This document shows, piece by piece, positions 1 to 10,368 of a DNA stretch of 50,481 nt. The first letter of the stretch is position 1, and each line of letters opens with the position of its first letter. Under the pieces are notes generated by a model, which had not been told where the DNA came from, made no database searches, and saw only the letters and a program-made list of their open reading frames with translations. Position numbers and translations under genes: made by a program. The DNA comes from Streptomyces monomycini (GTDB lineage: Bacteria; Actinomycetota; Actinomycetes; Streptomycetales; Streptomycetaceae). The stretch covers positions 1-50,481 of the forward strand of contig NZ_JAFIQY010000056.1 in assembly GCF_022271435.1 (NCBI RefSeq). Reading direction: 5' to 3'.

Positions 1-207
1 CCGGGCGCTTCCCTTCGGTCTTGCGTTTCCGACTCTATCAGATCCTCGCGGTCCTGATTTTCGCCGGTGCGTTTCGGCCTTTCGGCTTCTTCGCGGTTCC
101 AACCTTACCAGATCCGTTCGGCGTTTCCGCTTTCCGTTTCCGGCCCCTGTTGGAGCGGGTTTTGTTTCGCGCCTTCCGGCGTGCTCACCACTTTAGCGGT
201 TTTCCCC
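1..207 (-). promoter_or_regulatory. Probable rRNA operon promoter/leader region (16S gene off the left edge)
   Basis: Read on the minus strand, this segment resembles the leader upstream of 16S rRNA in Streptomyces, ending in GATAGAGTCGGAAACGCAAG followed by a GAAGGGAAGCGCCCGG stretch, as I remember it from that genus. Three -10-like hexamers are visible on the minus strand: TAAAGT at 195-190, TAAGGT at 107-102 and TAGAGT at 37-32. The last two sit in a repeated context (GGATCTGRTARRGTYGGAA). I see no good TTGAC -35 element for any of them. The transcript would run leftward out of the window. Confidence 0.6.
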
Positions 208-209
208 GG

Positions 210-227
210 CGACTCATAATCGAGTCG
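210..227. repeat. Inverted repeat CGACTC-N6-GAGTCG
   Basis: A perfect 6-bp inverted repeat (CGACTC at 210-215, GAGTCG at 222-227) with an AT-rich 6-nt spacer. It lies just upstream of the putative rRNA promoters and next to a longer palindrome. It could be an operator or a small terminator-like hairpin; the sequence does not decide. Confidence 0.5.
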
Positions 228-234
228 CTGTTCC

Positions 235-256
235 GAATTTCGGCATGCCGAAATTC
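235..256. repeat. Perfect 22-bp palindrome
   Basis: GAATTTCGGCA is followed directly by its exact reverse complement, giving a 22-bp gapless palindrome. It lies between the leftward rRNA-type promoter region and the rightward SDR gene. A gapless dyad of this length suggests a dimeric DNA-binding protein site rather than a terminator, because there is no loop. Confidence 0.6.
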
Positions 257-460
257 TTCCCGTTGAGGAGCCGTGCGGTGGTGATGGTGCTTGCCGGTGT
301 GGCGGAAGGCTGTCGCGGCGCCTGTCGGCTCCGTGGCAACTCGGAGAACACTACACGACGGGCCGGAGAACCCGAAGGCACCCCCGCCACTGCCGCGCTC
401 CGTTCGCGGGCACGTTCCATGCGGGGTAGTACGGGACCGGGCGGCTACGGGAGGCGCGGC

Positions 461-2002
461 GTGGAACGGTGTCTGGTGACCGGGGCGAGCGGATACATCG
501 GCGGGCGGCTGGTGCCGGAGCTGCTGTCCGCGGGGTATCCGGTGCGGTGTCTGGCGCGTACGCCGGGGAAGCTGCGGGATCACCCCTGGTCGGGGCAGGT
601 GGAGACGGTACGGGGCGATGTCACGGACGCGGAGTCGCTCACCGCGGCGTTGGAGGGTGTCGGTGTCGCCTATTACCTGGTGCACGCGCTGGGGTCGGGT
701 AAGGACTTCGAGGACACCGACCGCCGGGCGGCCCGTACGTTCGCCGAATGCGCGCGGAAGGCGGGCGTGCGGCGGATCGTCTATCTGGGTGGCCCGGTGC
801 CTAAGGGTGTCGACCGGCACCGGCTCTCGCCGCACCTGCGGTCGCGGGACGAGGTGGGGCGCATCCTGCTGGCGTCCGGGGTGCCGACCGCGGTGCTGCG
901 GGCCGCAGTGATCATGGGGTCGGGCTCGGCGTCCTTCGAGATGCTGCGGTACCTGACCGAGCGGCTGCCGGTCATGGTGACGCCGAGCTGGGTGCGTACC
1001 CGCATCCAGCCGCTGGCGGTACGGGACGTGCTGTATTACCTGGTGGGCTGCGCCGCCCTGCCGGAGTCGGTGAACCGTGGCTTCGACGTCGGCGGCCCCG
1101 ACGTACTGACGTACCGGCGGATGATGCAGCGCTACGCGCGGGTCGCGGCGCTCCCCCGCCGCCTGATCGTGCCGGTGCCGGTACTGACGCCGGGGCTCTC
1201 CAGTCACTGGGTGGGGCTGGTGACGCCCGTACCGGCCGGTATCGCGCGTCCGCTGGCGGAGTCGCTGCGGCACGAGGCCGTGGCCCAGGAGCACGACATC
1301 GCGCGGTACGTGCCGGACCCGCCCGGCGGGCTGACCGGCTTCGACCACGCGGTGGAGCTGGCGCTGCGGCGGGTACGGGAAGCACGGGTCGCCACCCGCT
1401 GGTCGTCGGCCTCGGTGCCCGGTGCCCCCAGCGACCCGCTGCCGACCGACCCGGACTGGGCGGGCGGCAGTCTCTACACCGACCGCAGGGCTCGCCGGGT
1501 GGACGCCTCGCCCGAAGCGCTGTGGGACGTCATCGAGGGCATCGGCGGGGAGAACGGCTGGTACTCCTTCCCGCTCGCGTGGGCGCTGCGGGGGTGGCTG
1601 GACCGGCTGGCGGGCGGCGTCGGGCTGCGCCGGGGCCGGCGGGACGCGCAGCGGCTGCGGGCCGGTGACTCGCTGGACTTCTGGCGGGTCGAGGAGATCG
1701 AGCGGGGGCGGCTGCTGCGGCTGCGCGCGGAGATGCGGCTGCCGGGACTCGCGTGGCTGGAGCTGCGGGTCGGGCGGGACACGGCGGGCCGTACGGTCTA
1801 CCTGCAGCGGGCGGTGTTCCATCCGCACGGGCTGGCAGGCCATGCGTACTGGTGGAGTGTGGTGCCGTTCCATGCGGTGGTGTTCGGCGGGATGGCCCGC
1901 AACATCGCCGCCGCGGCGCGGGAGCGGGATGCGCGCAAGCGCGCCACGCCGGAGCAGGGCATGGCGGGGCGGGACGCGCGGCCGGCGGCAGGCGAGGGCT
2001 GA
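461..2002 (+). CDS. SDR-family NAD(P)-binding protein with C-terminal DUF2867 domain
   Basis: About 513 residues. The N-terminus is a Rossmann fold with the dinucleotide-binding motif TGASGYIGG (residues 6-14), followed by NmrA/atypical-SDR-like sequence (GDVTDAESL, YYLVHALGSG, RIVYLGG). The C-terminal third (about 340-490) reads as DUF2867, with YTDRRARRVDASPEALWDVI at its start. The combination is common in actinobacteria; the substrate is unknown, and an NADH-ubiquinone-subunit-like chaperone or sugar-nucleotide role is only analogy. The GTG at 461 is chosen because GGGAGG lies 6 nt upstream; an in-frame ATG at 419 and a longer frame from 245 exist but lack a comparable ribosome-binding site. 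Confidence 0.85.
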   Translation: MERCLVTGASGYIGGRLVPELLSAGYPVRCLARTPGKLRDHPWSGQVETVRGDVTDAESLTAALEGVGVAYYLVHALGSGKDFEDTDRRAARTFAECARKAGVRRIVYLGGPVPKGVDRHRLSPHLRSRDEVGRILLASGVPTAVLRAAVIMGSGSASFEMLRYLTERLPVMVTPSWVRTRIQPLAVRDVLYYLVGCAALPESVNRGFDVGGPDVLTYRRMMQRYARVAALPRRLIVPVPVLTPGLSSHWVGLVTPVPAGIARPLAESLRHEAVAQEHDIARYVPDPPGGLTGFDHAVELALRRVREARVATRWSSASVPGAPSDPLPTDPDWAGGSLYTDRRARRVDASPEALWDVIEGIGGENGWYSFPLAWALRGWLDRLAGGVGLRRGRRDAQRLRAGDSLDFWRVEEIERGRLLRLRAEMRLPGLAWLELRVGRDTAGRTVYLQRAVFHPHGLAGHAYWWSVVPFHAVVFGGMARNIAAAARERDARKRATPEQGMAGRDARPAAGEG

Positions 2003-2066
2003 CACGGAGCGCCGTACGAGGAGTACGAGGACCCACTGCCGGCCGCCCGTCATAGGGAAACCTCGG

Positions 2067-2133
2067 CCGTCACCGGGAACCGCCCCCATCACCCGGAACC
2101 GCCCCGGCACCAGGGCCCCGTCACCGGGAACCG
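2067..2133. repeat. Intergenic direct repeats CCGTCACCGGGAACCG
   Basis: The 16-mer CCGTCACCGGGAACCG occurs exactly at 2067-2082 and 2118-2133, with a degenerate copy between them. The repeats lie in the 298-bp gap between the SDR gene and the DNRLRE-type gene (2003-2300), where I see no coding sequence. GGAAC cores can be part of ECF-sigma -35 elements, but no matching -10 is convincing. Confidence 0.45.
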
Positions 2134-2300
2134 AACCGTCCCTCGTCCTGAGGCCCCCGTCACCCTCCGTACACCCCATGCCGTCGAACAGGTGAATACC
2201 GATGGGTCGGTGTCCCCGGTCGGACGCAAGCAGGAGACGACATGGGCTCCGCGTGGAAAGGCTTGGTCAGTTCAGGCACTCCCGGCAATGGAGGCACAAC

Positions 2301-3110
2301 ATGCCCGCACCCCGTTCGCGTACCGGCCGACGACGGTCCGGCTCTTCCCTGCTCGTCTGCGGCATCGTCGGCGGACTGGCCGTCCCCACCGCGTGGGCGG
2401 CGGGTTCCGACGCCCACGACACGAAGTCGCGGCAGTCGACGGCTCAGCCGGCCGAGTTCCGGCAGGCTTCCGAACAGGCCGCCGCGTCCGGCCGGCGGGT
2501 GGAGGTGCAGTCGCAGCGGACGGACACCGTGCGTGTGTACGCCGACCCGTCCGGCACGTACACCACCGAGCAGAGTGTGACGGGGCCGCGCGCTCCCCGG
2601 GGCCCGGTGGGCCTGTGGACCAGCGTCAACAAGGGGTATCCCGACACGTCGTACTGGGCGAAGACCGGTGATGTCGCGCGCGTCGGCCACGAGAACCAGA
2701 CGGGCGGGACCTGGCGCTCGCTCATCACCATGGGGACCAAGGACCTGCAGCGCACCGGCACCATCCGGCACGCGGCGTTCCGCATCAGGAACACCTACTC
2801 CTGGTCCTGCGCCAAGCGGCCGGTCCAGCTGTGGGACACCGGCCGGGCGTACAAGAGCACGACGTGGAACAAGCAGCCGAAGTGGTACAAGCTGCTGGAC
2901 ACGGTCAACGACGCCAAGGGGCACGACAAGCACTGCCCGGCCGGTGACCTGTCCTTCAACGTCACGGAGAACGCCAGGGCGGCGAAGGCCAACAAATGGG
3001 CCGACATGACCCTGGGTCTGCGGGCCGCGAACGAGAACGACACCTACGCCTGGAAGAAGTTCGCCCCCAGCTCGGGCAAGCTGGTCGTCACCTGGTCGTC
3101 CAGGGGCTGA
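2301..3110 (+). CDS. Secreted DNRLRE-domain-like protein
   Basis: 269 residues beginning with an Arg-rich n-region and hydrophobic core (SGSSLLVCGIVGGLAVPTAWA), a Sec or Tat-like signal peptide probably cleaved near AWA-A. The mature part contains the beta-rich module typical of DNRLRE domains (KGYPDTSYWAKTGD, RSLITMGTKDLQRTGTIRHA, AAFRIRNTYSWSC, KLVVTWSSRG), usually found near the N-terminus of much larger wall or RHS/LamG proteins. Here it stands almost alone, so the protein may be a free beta-sandwich adhesin-like domain. GGAGG lies 6 nt upstream of the ATG. A strong hairpin follows immediately. Confidence 0.75.
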   Translation: MPAPRSRTGRRRSGSSLLVCGIVGGLAVPTAWAAGSDAHDTKSRQSTAQPAEFRQASEQAAASGRRVEVQSQRTDTVRVYADPSGTYTTEQSVTGPRAPRGPVGLWTSVNKGYPDTSYWAKTGDVARVGHENQTGGTWRSLITMGTKDLQRTGTIRHAAFRIRNTYSWSCAKRPVQLWDTGRAYKSTTWNKQPKWYKLLDTVNDAKGHDKHCPAGDLSFNVTENARAAKANKWADMTLGLRAANENDTYAWKKFAPSSGKLVVTWSSRG

Positions 3111-3125
3111 CTCCGCAGCGCCGCC

Positions 3126-3166
3126 CCGGCCGCCCCGGTGACCTCACGGTTCACCGGGGCGGCCGG
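3126..3166 (+). terminator. Hairpin terminator with 16-bp perfect stem
   Basis: CCGGCCGCCCCGGTGA (3126-3141) pairs perfectly with 3151-3166 across a 9-nt loop, 15 bp after the stop of the DNRLRE-type gene. There is no T-run, which is usual for high-GC actinobacterial terminators. Confidence 0.8.
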
Positions 3167-3283
3167 CTGTCGTAGAGGGGCGTGCGGGGACGTGAGGGGG
3201 CGGGCGGAGCCCTGGCGCCCCCTCAGCTCCGCCCGCCGCGGCTCGTTTTGGAACCGGGGCCGGATCATCAATACGATCCGGCG

Positions 3284-4564
3284 ATGATCACAAGAAAACG
3301 GCTGGCGGCCGGGGTGTGCGGCCTGCTCGCCACCCTGGCCGTGGGGCTGCTGCCCACCTCCGCCGCAGCCGCCGGCGAACCGGACGCGAAGAAGCCCTCC
3401 CCCAAGGTCGAGCTGGTGCTGGACGTCAGCGGCTCGATGCGGGCGCGGGACATCGACGGGCAGAGCCGGATGTCGGCGGCGAAGCAGGCGTTCAACGAGG
3501 TGCTGGACGCGGTGCCGGGCGAGGTCCAGCTCGGCATCCGTACCCTCGGCGCGAACTATCCGGGCCCGGACCGGCAGACCGGCTGCAAGGACACCAGGCA
3601 GCTCTACCCGGTCGGGCCGCTCGACCGGACCGAGGCGAAGACCGCGGTGGCGACGCTCGCCCCCACCGGCTGGACGCCGATCGGCCCGGCCCTGCTGGGC
3701 GCGGCCGACGACCTCAAGGGCGGTGACGCGACCCGCCGGATCGTGCTGATCACCGACGGCGAGGACACCTGCGCCCCGCTCGACCCGTGCGAGGTGGCGC
3801 GGGAGATCGCCGCGAAGGGCATCCACCTGACCGTGGACACGCTGGGGCTGCTGCCGGACGCCAAGACCCGTAAGCAGCTCAGCTGCATCGCGGAGGCGAC
3901 CGGCGGTACGTACACCTCCGTGCAGCACACCAGCGAACTGCGGGACCGGGTGCACCAGTTGGTGGACCGGGCGGCCGATCCGGTGGTGACGCCGGTGGCG
4001 ACGCAGGGCGCGGACCAGTGCGCCAAGGCGCCGGTGCTCAAGCCGGGCCTGTACACCGACCGGGAGAAGTTCGCCGAGCACCGCTGGTACCGGGTGGACG
4101 TACGGCCCGGCCAGGAGCTGCGCGCGGCGGCGAGCATCGGCGCCGACCGTGCCGTCAACAACGACTACGGCGTGCTGCTGCGTGCCTCGACCGTGCACGG
4201 CCGGGAGATCGTGCGCGGCTCGGAGGCGGGCGACGGGCGTACCGACGTCATCTCGTCCGGGCTGCGCTATCCGAAGGCGCCGCTGAAGAACGCCGACGGC
4301 GCGGCGAAGGACGCGCCGGAGACGGTCTGCCTCCAGCTGAGCCATTCCTTCGCGGCGCCGGCCGGGGTCAAGACCGAGCCGGGTCTGCCGGTGGAGCTGG
4401 CCATCGACGTCGTGGACGGTCCGTCGGACGCCTCGGACGTGGCGTCCTTCGGTCTGGGCCGCGGCTGGTGGTTCCTGGGCGCGCTGGTGCTCGTCGGCCT
4501 GGTGGCCGGTCTGCTGTGGGGCTGGCTGTCGCGCTGGCGTGTCGCCGTCTGGAGGACCAACTGA
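3284..4564 (+). CDS. Membrane-anchored von Willebrand factor A domain protein
   Basis: 426 residues: an N-terminal signal peptide (RLAAGVCGLLATLAVGLLPT), a VWA domain at about 40-225 with an intact MIDAS start (VLDVSGSMRA, DxSxS) and the downstream Asp motif (LITDGEDTC), a second extracellular region, and one C-terminal membrane helix (WFLGALVLVGLVAGLLWGWL) with a short basic tail. It therefore faces the outside of the cell and probably binds a partner through Mg2+. The stop overlaps the start of the next gene (TGATG), a sign of translational coupling. The ATG at 3284 opens directly before the signal peptide. The biological partner is unknown. Confidence 0.85.
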   Translation: MITRKRLAAGVCGLLATLAVGLLPTSAAAAGEPDAKKPSPKVELVLDVSGSMRARDIDGQSRMSAAKQAFNEVLDAVPGEVQLGIRTLGANYPGPDRQTGCKDTRQLYPVGPLDRTEAKTAVATLAPTGWTPIGPALLGAADDLKGGDATRRIVLITDGEDTCAPLDPCEVAREIAAKGIHLTVDTLGLLPDAKTRKQLSCIAEATGGTYTSVQHTSELRDRVHQLVDRAADPVVTPVATQGADQCAKAPVLKPGLYTDREKFAEHRWYRVDVRPGQELRAAASIGADRAVNNDYGVLLRASTVHGREIVRGSEAGDGRTDVISSGLRYPKAPLKNADGAAKDAPETVCLQLSHSFAAPAGVKTEPGLPVELAIDVVDGPSDASDVASFGLGRGWWFLGALVLVGLVAGLLWGWLSRWRVAVWRTN

Positions 4565-5409
4565 TGCGTACGCGTACGTTTGTGACCGCCGCGCTGCTGG
4601 CGGGTGCCGCGCTCTGCGGTTCGGCCGGTGCGGCGGTGGCGGACAGCCCGTCGCCGTCCGCGAGCGCCAGTGCTGCGGGGCCGACGGAGGCGGGGACGTC
4701 GTTCCGTACCGCGACGCCGGTCCAGCCGGGGCAGCGGGCGACGGCCGGGGCGTCGACCGGTGACTACCTGTACTGGGCGGTGCCGGTGGACGCCGGGCAG
4801 CGCGCCACGATGAAGGCGAAGGTGACGCTGCCCAAGGCGGCCCGGCACGGCGCGGCGACCTGGCAGCTCGACGTGTACGACGGGCTGCGGCGGCGTCAGG
4901 CGTGCACGTACGGCGCGCAGACCAGGGCTGCGGCCGCGGACGCGGCTTCGGTGGAGCTGTCCTGCACGCTGCGGACGGCCCGTTCCTGGGCCGAGCAGTC
5001 GTCCAACGATCCGCTGCCGGGCACGTACTTCGTGCGTCTGACCGTCACCGACCTGCCGCAGGACGACCTGGGGCTGCCGGTGCACGCGGAGTTCGAGCCG
5101 ACGGTGGCCGGGACGGGCGGCGCGTACGCGGTGGACGGCAAGCTGGCCGCCCCGCTCGTGCCCGGGGCCGCCGCCGCGGGCCCGAAGGACGGGGAGAGCG
5201 CTTCCCCGGAGCCGTCGGCGTCGGCTTCGGCGGCGGGCAAGCGGTCCGTCGCGGCGTCCGAGCCGGAGGGCGGCTGGTCCTCGGGCCGGTGGTCCGACCG
5301 ATGGGTGTGGACGGCGGTGGGCGGAGTGCTGGCGGCGCTCGCCGGGATCGGCGGGTACGCGATGACGCGCGGCAGCGGCCGCCCGTCGCGGGTGCCGCCG
5401 AACGTCTGA
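4564..5409 (+). CDS. Secreted/membrane-anchored protein coupled to the VWA gene
   Basis: 281 residues with a signal peptide (FVTAALLAGAALCGSAGAAV), a beta-rich extracellular region from about 45 to 205 (TSFRTATPVQPGQRATAGA, YLYWAVPVDAGQRAT), an Ala/Ser/Pro-rich spacer and a C-terminal membrane helix (VWTAVGGVLAALAGIGGYAM). It starts inside the stop codon of the VWA gene, so the two are almost certainly cotranscribed and may form one surface complex. The motif pattern (sugar-binding-like DYLYWAVPVDAGQ) resembles the region following the VWA domain in its neighbour, which also describes a body-like RWYRVDVRPGQEL segment. I do not recognise a named family. Confidence 0.75.
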   Translation: MRTRTFVTAALLAGAALCGSAGAAVADSPSPSASASAAGPTEAGTSFRTATPVQPGQRATAGASTGDYLYWAVPVDAGQRATMKAKVTLPKAARHGAATWQLDVYDGLRRRQACTYGAQTRAAAADAASVELSCTLRTARSWAEQSSNDPLPGTYFVRLTVTDLPQDDLGLPVHAEFEPTVAGTGGAYAVDGKLAAPLVPGAAAAGPKDGESASPEPSASASAAGKRSVAASEPEGGWSSGRWSDRWVWTAVGGVLAALAGIGGYAMTRGSGRPSRVPPNV

Positions 5410-5427
5410 CGGCGTCACGCGGCCTAC

Positions 5428-5473
5428 GGCGGCGGGGCGGTACGCGGAGTGTTCCGCGCACCGCCCCGCCGCC
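5428..5473. terminator. Bidirectional terminator between convergent genes
   Basis: A long hairpin: GGCGGCGGGGCGGT (5428-5441) pairs with 5460-5473, and inside it CGCGGA (5443-5448) pairs with TCCGCG around a GTGT loop, with one mismatch between the two stem blocks. It separates the rightward VWA operon from the leftward dhb operon and would serve both. Confidence 0.75.
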
Positions 5474-5545
5474 GTCTGTACGGAGCCGCGCCGCCGTCTG
5501 TACGGAGCCGCGCTGCCTCCCGTACGGAGCCCCGCTGCCGTACGG
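5471..5545. repeat. 22-bp tandem repeats (3 plus a partial copy)
   Basis: Units at 5471-5492, 5493-5514 (one difference) and 5515-5536 (degenerate), followed by a partial copy. The core of each unit is GTACGGAGCCGCG. They lie between convergent genes, just downstream of the dhb operon. Confidence 0.7.
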
Positions 5546-5551
5546 AAGGGC

Positions 5552-5782
5552 TCAGCCGGTGGCGCCGAGCAGCACCGCCCACTTCTCCAGGGCGGGCTCC
5601 TCCGACAGGTCGGCGACGGCGACCTCGATGCCGTGGTCGCGGTTCCAGCGGCCGGCCAGGGCCATCAGGCGGACCGAGTCGAGGCCGTAGTCGACGAGGT
5701 TCTCGTCGTCGGGGATGTCGGCGGGGTCCTCGCCGAGGACGTCGGCGACGTCCTTGCGCAGCTGCTCCAGCGTCAGTGCCAT
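5552..5782 (-). CDS. Free-standing aryl carrier protein for DHB
   Basis: 76 residues forming a single acyl/aryl carrier domain. The phosphopantetheine site is in the motif DYGLDSVRLM, with the Ser that carries the arm. In enterobactin and bacillibactin systems this domain is the C-terminus of EntB/DhbB; here it is a separate gene 5 bp after the isochorismatase stop. It should receive DHB from DhbE and hand it to the first condensation domain of the NRPS at 26-33.7 kb. Streptomyces griseobactin loci are reported with a dhbABCEFG set, and this may correspond to the extra gene, but I leave the symbol blank. The ATG at 5782 is used; a longer frame upstream would overlap dhbB. Confidence 0.9.
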   Translation of the reverse strand: MALTLEQLRKDVADVLGEDPADIPDDENLVDYGLDSVRLMALAGRWNRDHGIEVAVADLSEEPALEKWAVLLGATG

Positions 5783-5787
5783 GGGGG

Positions 5788-6420
5788 TCACTTCCCTTCG
5801 AAGACGGTGGCGGTGGTGGTGACCACGGCACACTTGGCGGCCGCCCAGCGCAATGCCATCGCGTGGTCGTCCGCGGAGAAGTCGGCCACCGCGTCGGCGA
5901 CGAGGAACGCCTGGAGGTCGCGCATCCAGGCGTCACAGGCGGTCATCAGGACGCCGATGTGGGCGTAGACGCCGGTGATGACGAGCTGGTCGCGGCCGAG
6001 GTCGCGCAGCCGCTCTTCGAGGTCGGTGCGGACGAAGCCGCTGTACTTCCACTTGGTCAGCACGGTGTCGTCCGGGCCCGGGGCGACCGCGTCGGCGATG
6101 GCCGCCGCGTGCTCGTCGGCGGGCAGGCCGGGGCCCCAGAAGTCCTGCTGGAGGCCTCGTTCCTCGGGCGTCTGGCCGCCGGGCTGCGCGGTGTAGAGGA
6201 CCGGGATGCCGAGCCGGGCGGCCTCCTTCTTCAGCGCCGCCACGTTGCGCAGCAGGTCGGTGGCGGGGGACGCCTGGGTGTCGAAGGCCGACAGGAAGTA
6301 GTTCTGCAGGTCGTGGACGAGCAGGACGGCGCGCGACGGGTCGGCCTTCCAGTCCACGCGGTTCGCGGGCAGGTCGCCGGCGGACGGCATGGGGTAGGGG
6401 GCGATGGCGGGCAGGGCCAT
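5788..6420 (-). CDS. dhbB: Isochorismatase (2,3-dihydro-2,3-dihydroxybenzoate synthase)
   Basis: 210 residues of the cysteine-hydrolase-like isochorismatase family, opening MALPAIAPYPMP as in EntB/DhbB. The catalytic Asp region (AVLLVHDLQNYFL), the conserved Lys of KWKYSGF and the ITGVYAHIGVLMTACDAW segment are all visible. It cleaves pyruvate from isochorismate to give 2,3-dihydro-2,3-DHB. Unlike EntB and bacillibactin DhbB it stops before a carrier domain, which is encoded separately just downstream. Fourth gene of the minus-strand dhb operon, 46 bp after dhbE. Confidence 0.93.
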   Translation of the reverse strand: MALPAIAPYPMPSAGDLPANRVDWKADPSRAVLLVHDLQNYFLSAFDTQASPATDLLRNVAALKKEAARLGIPVLYTAQPGGQTPEERGLQQDFWGPGLPADEHAAAIADAVAPGPDDTVLTKWKYSGFVRTDLEERLRDLGRDQLVITGVYAHIGVLMTACDAWMRDLQAFLVADAVADFSADDHAMALRWAAAKCAVVTTTATVFEGK

Positions 6421-6466
6421 GGTGCGGTGCGGTCCCTTCAGGACGGGGCGGGGAGGGGGCGGGTGG

Positions 6467-9330
<2,864 letters not shown>

Positions 9331-9469
9331 GGGAGCTCCAATTCTCGGAAGGCTGCGAGGTTCCGGGGGATGGCTGATACGGGTGGTGGTGCGGAGGGGC
9401 GTGCGGTGAGCGGGGGTGCGGTGGTGCGTGCGTCCCGGGCGGCCGGTGGGCGGCGGGACGCGGCGCGGG

Positions 9470-10258
9470 TCACCGCAGGGTGGCGCCGCCGTCGACGTAC
9501 AGCTCCTGCATGGTGATGTGCCGGGCGCGGTCGGAGGCGAGGAAGACGACCGCGTCGGCGATGTCGGACGGGTCGGCGATCCGGCCGAGGGGGATGCCGG
9601 TGCGGTACGTCTGCGGGTCGCCGGCGATGACGCGGCGGGGTGCGTCGTCGTCGGTCCACAGCGCGCGTTGCATGGCGGTGTCGGTGGAGCCGGGCGCGAC
9701 GATGTTGCAGCGCACGCCGCTGCGGGCGAGTTCGAGCCCCAGGCATTTGGTGTACATGGCCGCCGCGGCCTTGGAGGCGGCGTACGCGGCCATTCCGGTT
9801 CGGGGCACGCCGGCGGCGTTGGAGCCGACGGTGACGATGCTCCCGGAGCCCCGTTCGACCATGTGCGGGGCGACGGCACGGGACGTGTGGAAGACGCCGG
9901 TGGTGTTCACGGCGAAGGTGTCGGCCCAGTCCGCGTCGGACAGCTCGGCGGCGGCGCCGGGGCGCAGGATGCCGGCCACGTTCACCAGGACGGCGATCGG
10001 GCCGAGTTCGCGCTCGACGCGGGCGACGGTGGCGTCGACGGCGGTGCGGTCGGTGACGTCCATGGCTTCGGTGGTGACCGTTCCCGCGGCGCCGTCCTCG
10101 GTCGGCGGGGCCGCGGGTGCGGTGCGGTCGGTGGCCACGACGTGGGCGCCCTGTCGCGCCAGGGCGGCGGCGACCGCGGCGCCGATGCCCTGCCCGGCGC
10201 CGGTCACCAGCGCGATGCGCCCGGTGAATTCGGCGCGGCCCGGTATGTGCTCAGGCAT
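9470..10258 (-). CDS. dhbA: 2,3-Dihydro-2,3-dihydroxybenzoate dehydrogenase
   Basis: 262-residue short-chain dehydrogenase. Cofactor motif TGAGQGIGAAVA near the N-terminus, NVAGI, the catalytic Ser region IVTVGSNAAG and the active-site Y-x3-K in AYAASKAAA are all present, with the C-terminal HITMQELYVDGGATL typical of EntA/DhbA. It oxidises dihydro-DHB to DHB with NAD+. First gene of the operon; GGGAGG is 6 nt upstream of the ATG at 10258, which is preferred to an in-frame ATG five codons earlier. A -10-like TATATT (10299-10294, minus) overlaps the iron box, so iron repression is expected. Confidence 0.95.
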   Translation of the reverse strand: MPEHIPGRAEFTGRIALVTGAGQGIGAAVAAALARQGAHVVATDRTAPAAPPTEDGAAGTVTTEAMDVTDRTAVDATVARVERELGPIAVLVNVAGILRPGAAAELSDADWADTFAVNTTGVFHTSRAVAPHMVERGSGSIVTVGSNAAGVPRTGMAAYAASKAAAAMYTKCLGLELARSGVRCNIVAPGSTDTAMQRALWTDDDAPRRVIAGDPQTYRTGIPLGRIADPSDIADAVVFLASDRARHITMQELYVDGGATLR

Positions 10259-10276
10259 GAGCAACCTCCCCATTTG

Positions 10277-10295
10277 TTAGGCAAGCCTAACCTAA
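10277..10295 (-). promoter_or_regulatory. Iron box (DmdR/IdeR-type operator) of the dhb operon
   Basis: TTAGGCAAGCCTAACCTAA matches the 19-bp consensus TTAGGTTAGGCTAACCTAA closely. It starts 19 bp upstream of the dhbA start and overlaps a -10-like TATATT on the minus strand, so a bound Fe2+-loaded repressor would block the promoter. Confidence 0.9.
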
Positions 10296-10349
10296 TATAG
10301 GACAGGTGCCCAGCCACTCCGCCATTCCGCCCGCACGCTGCACAAATGG

Positions 10350-10368
10350 TTAGGCTAGCCTCACCTTA
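10350..10368 (+). promoter_or_regulatory. Iron box of the permease gene, abutting its start codon
   Basis: TTAGGCTAGCCTCACCTTA fits the iron-box consensus. Its last base is the A of the ATG used for the permease. A -10-like TAGGCT inside it would put the transcript start at or near the ATG, consistent with a leaderless mRNA. Together with the box at 10277 it makes a divergent pair about 73 bp centre to centre. Confidence 0.85.

Noticed and set aside
245..460. Longer N-terminus for the SDR protein
   Set aside because: The extra 72 residues are Arg/Gly-rich without a ribosome-binding site, begin inside the 22-bp palindrome, and precede a GTG with an ideal GGGAGG.
2067..2133. ECF-sigma promoter suggested by GGAAC repeats
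   Set aside because: No correctly spaced -10 element could be matched to any of the repeat copies.
5471..5545. CRISPR array
   Set aside because: The 22-bp units are contiguous without spacers, and no cas genes are present; the same holds for the array at 37161.
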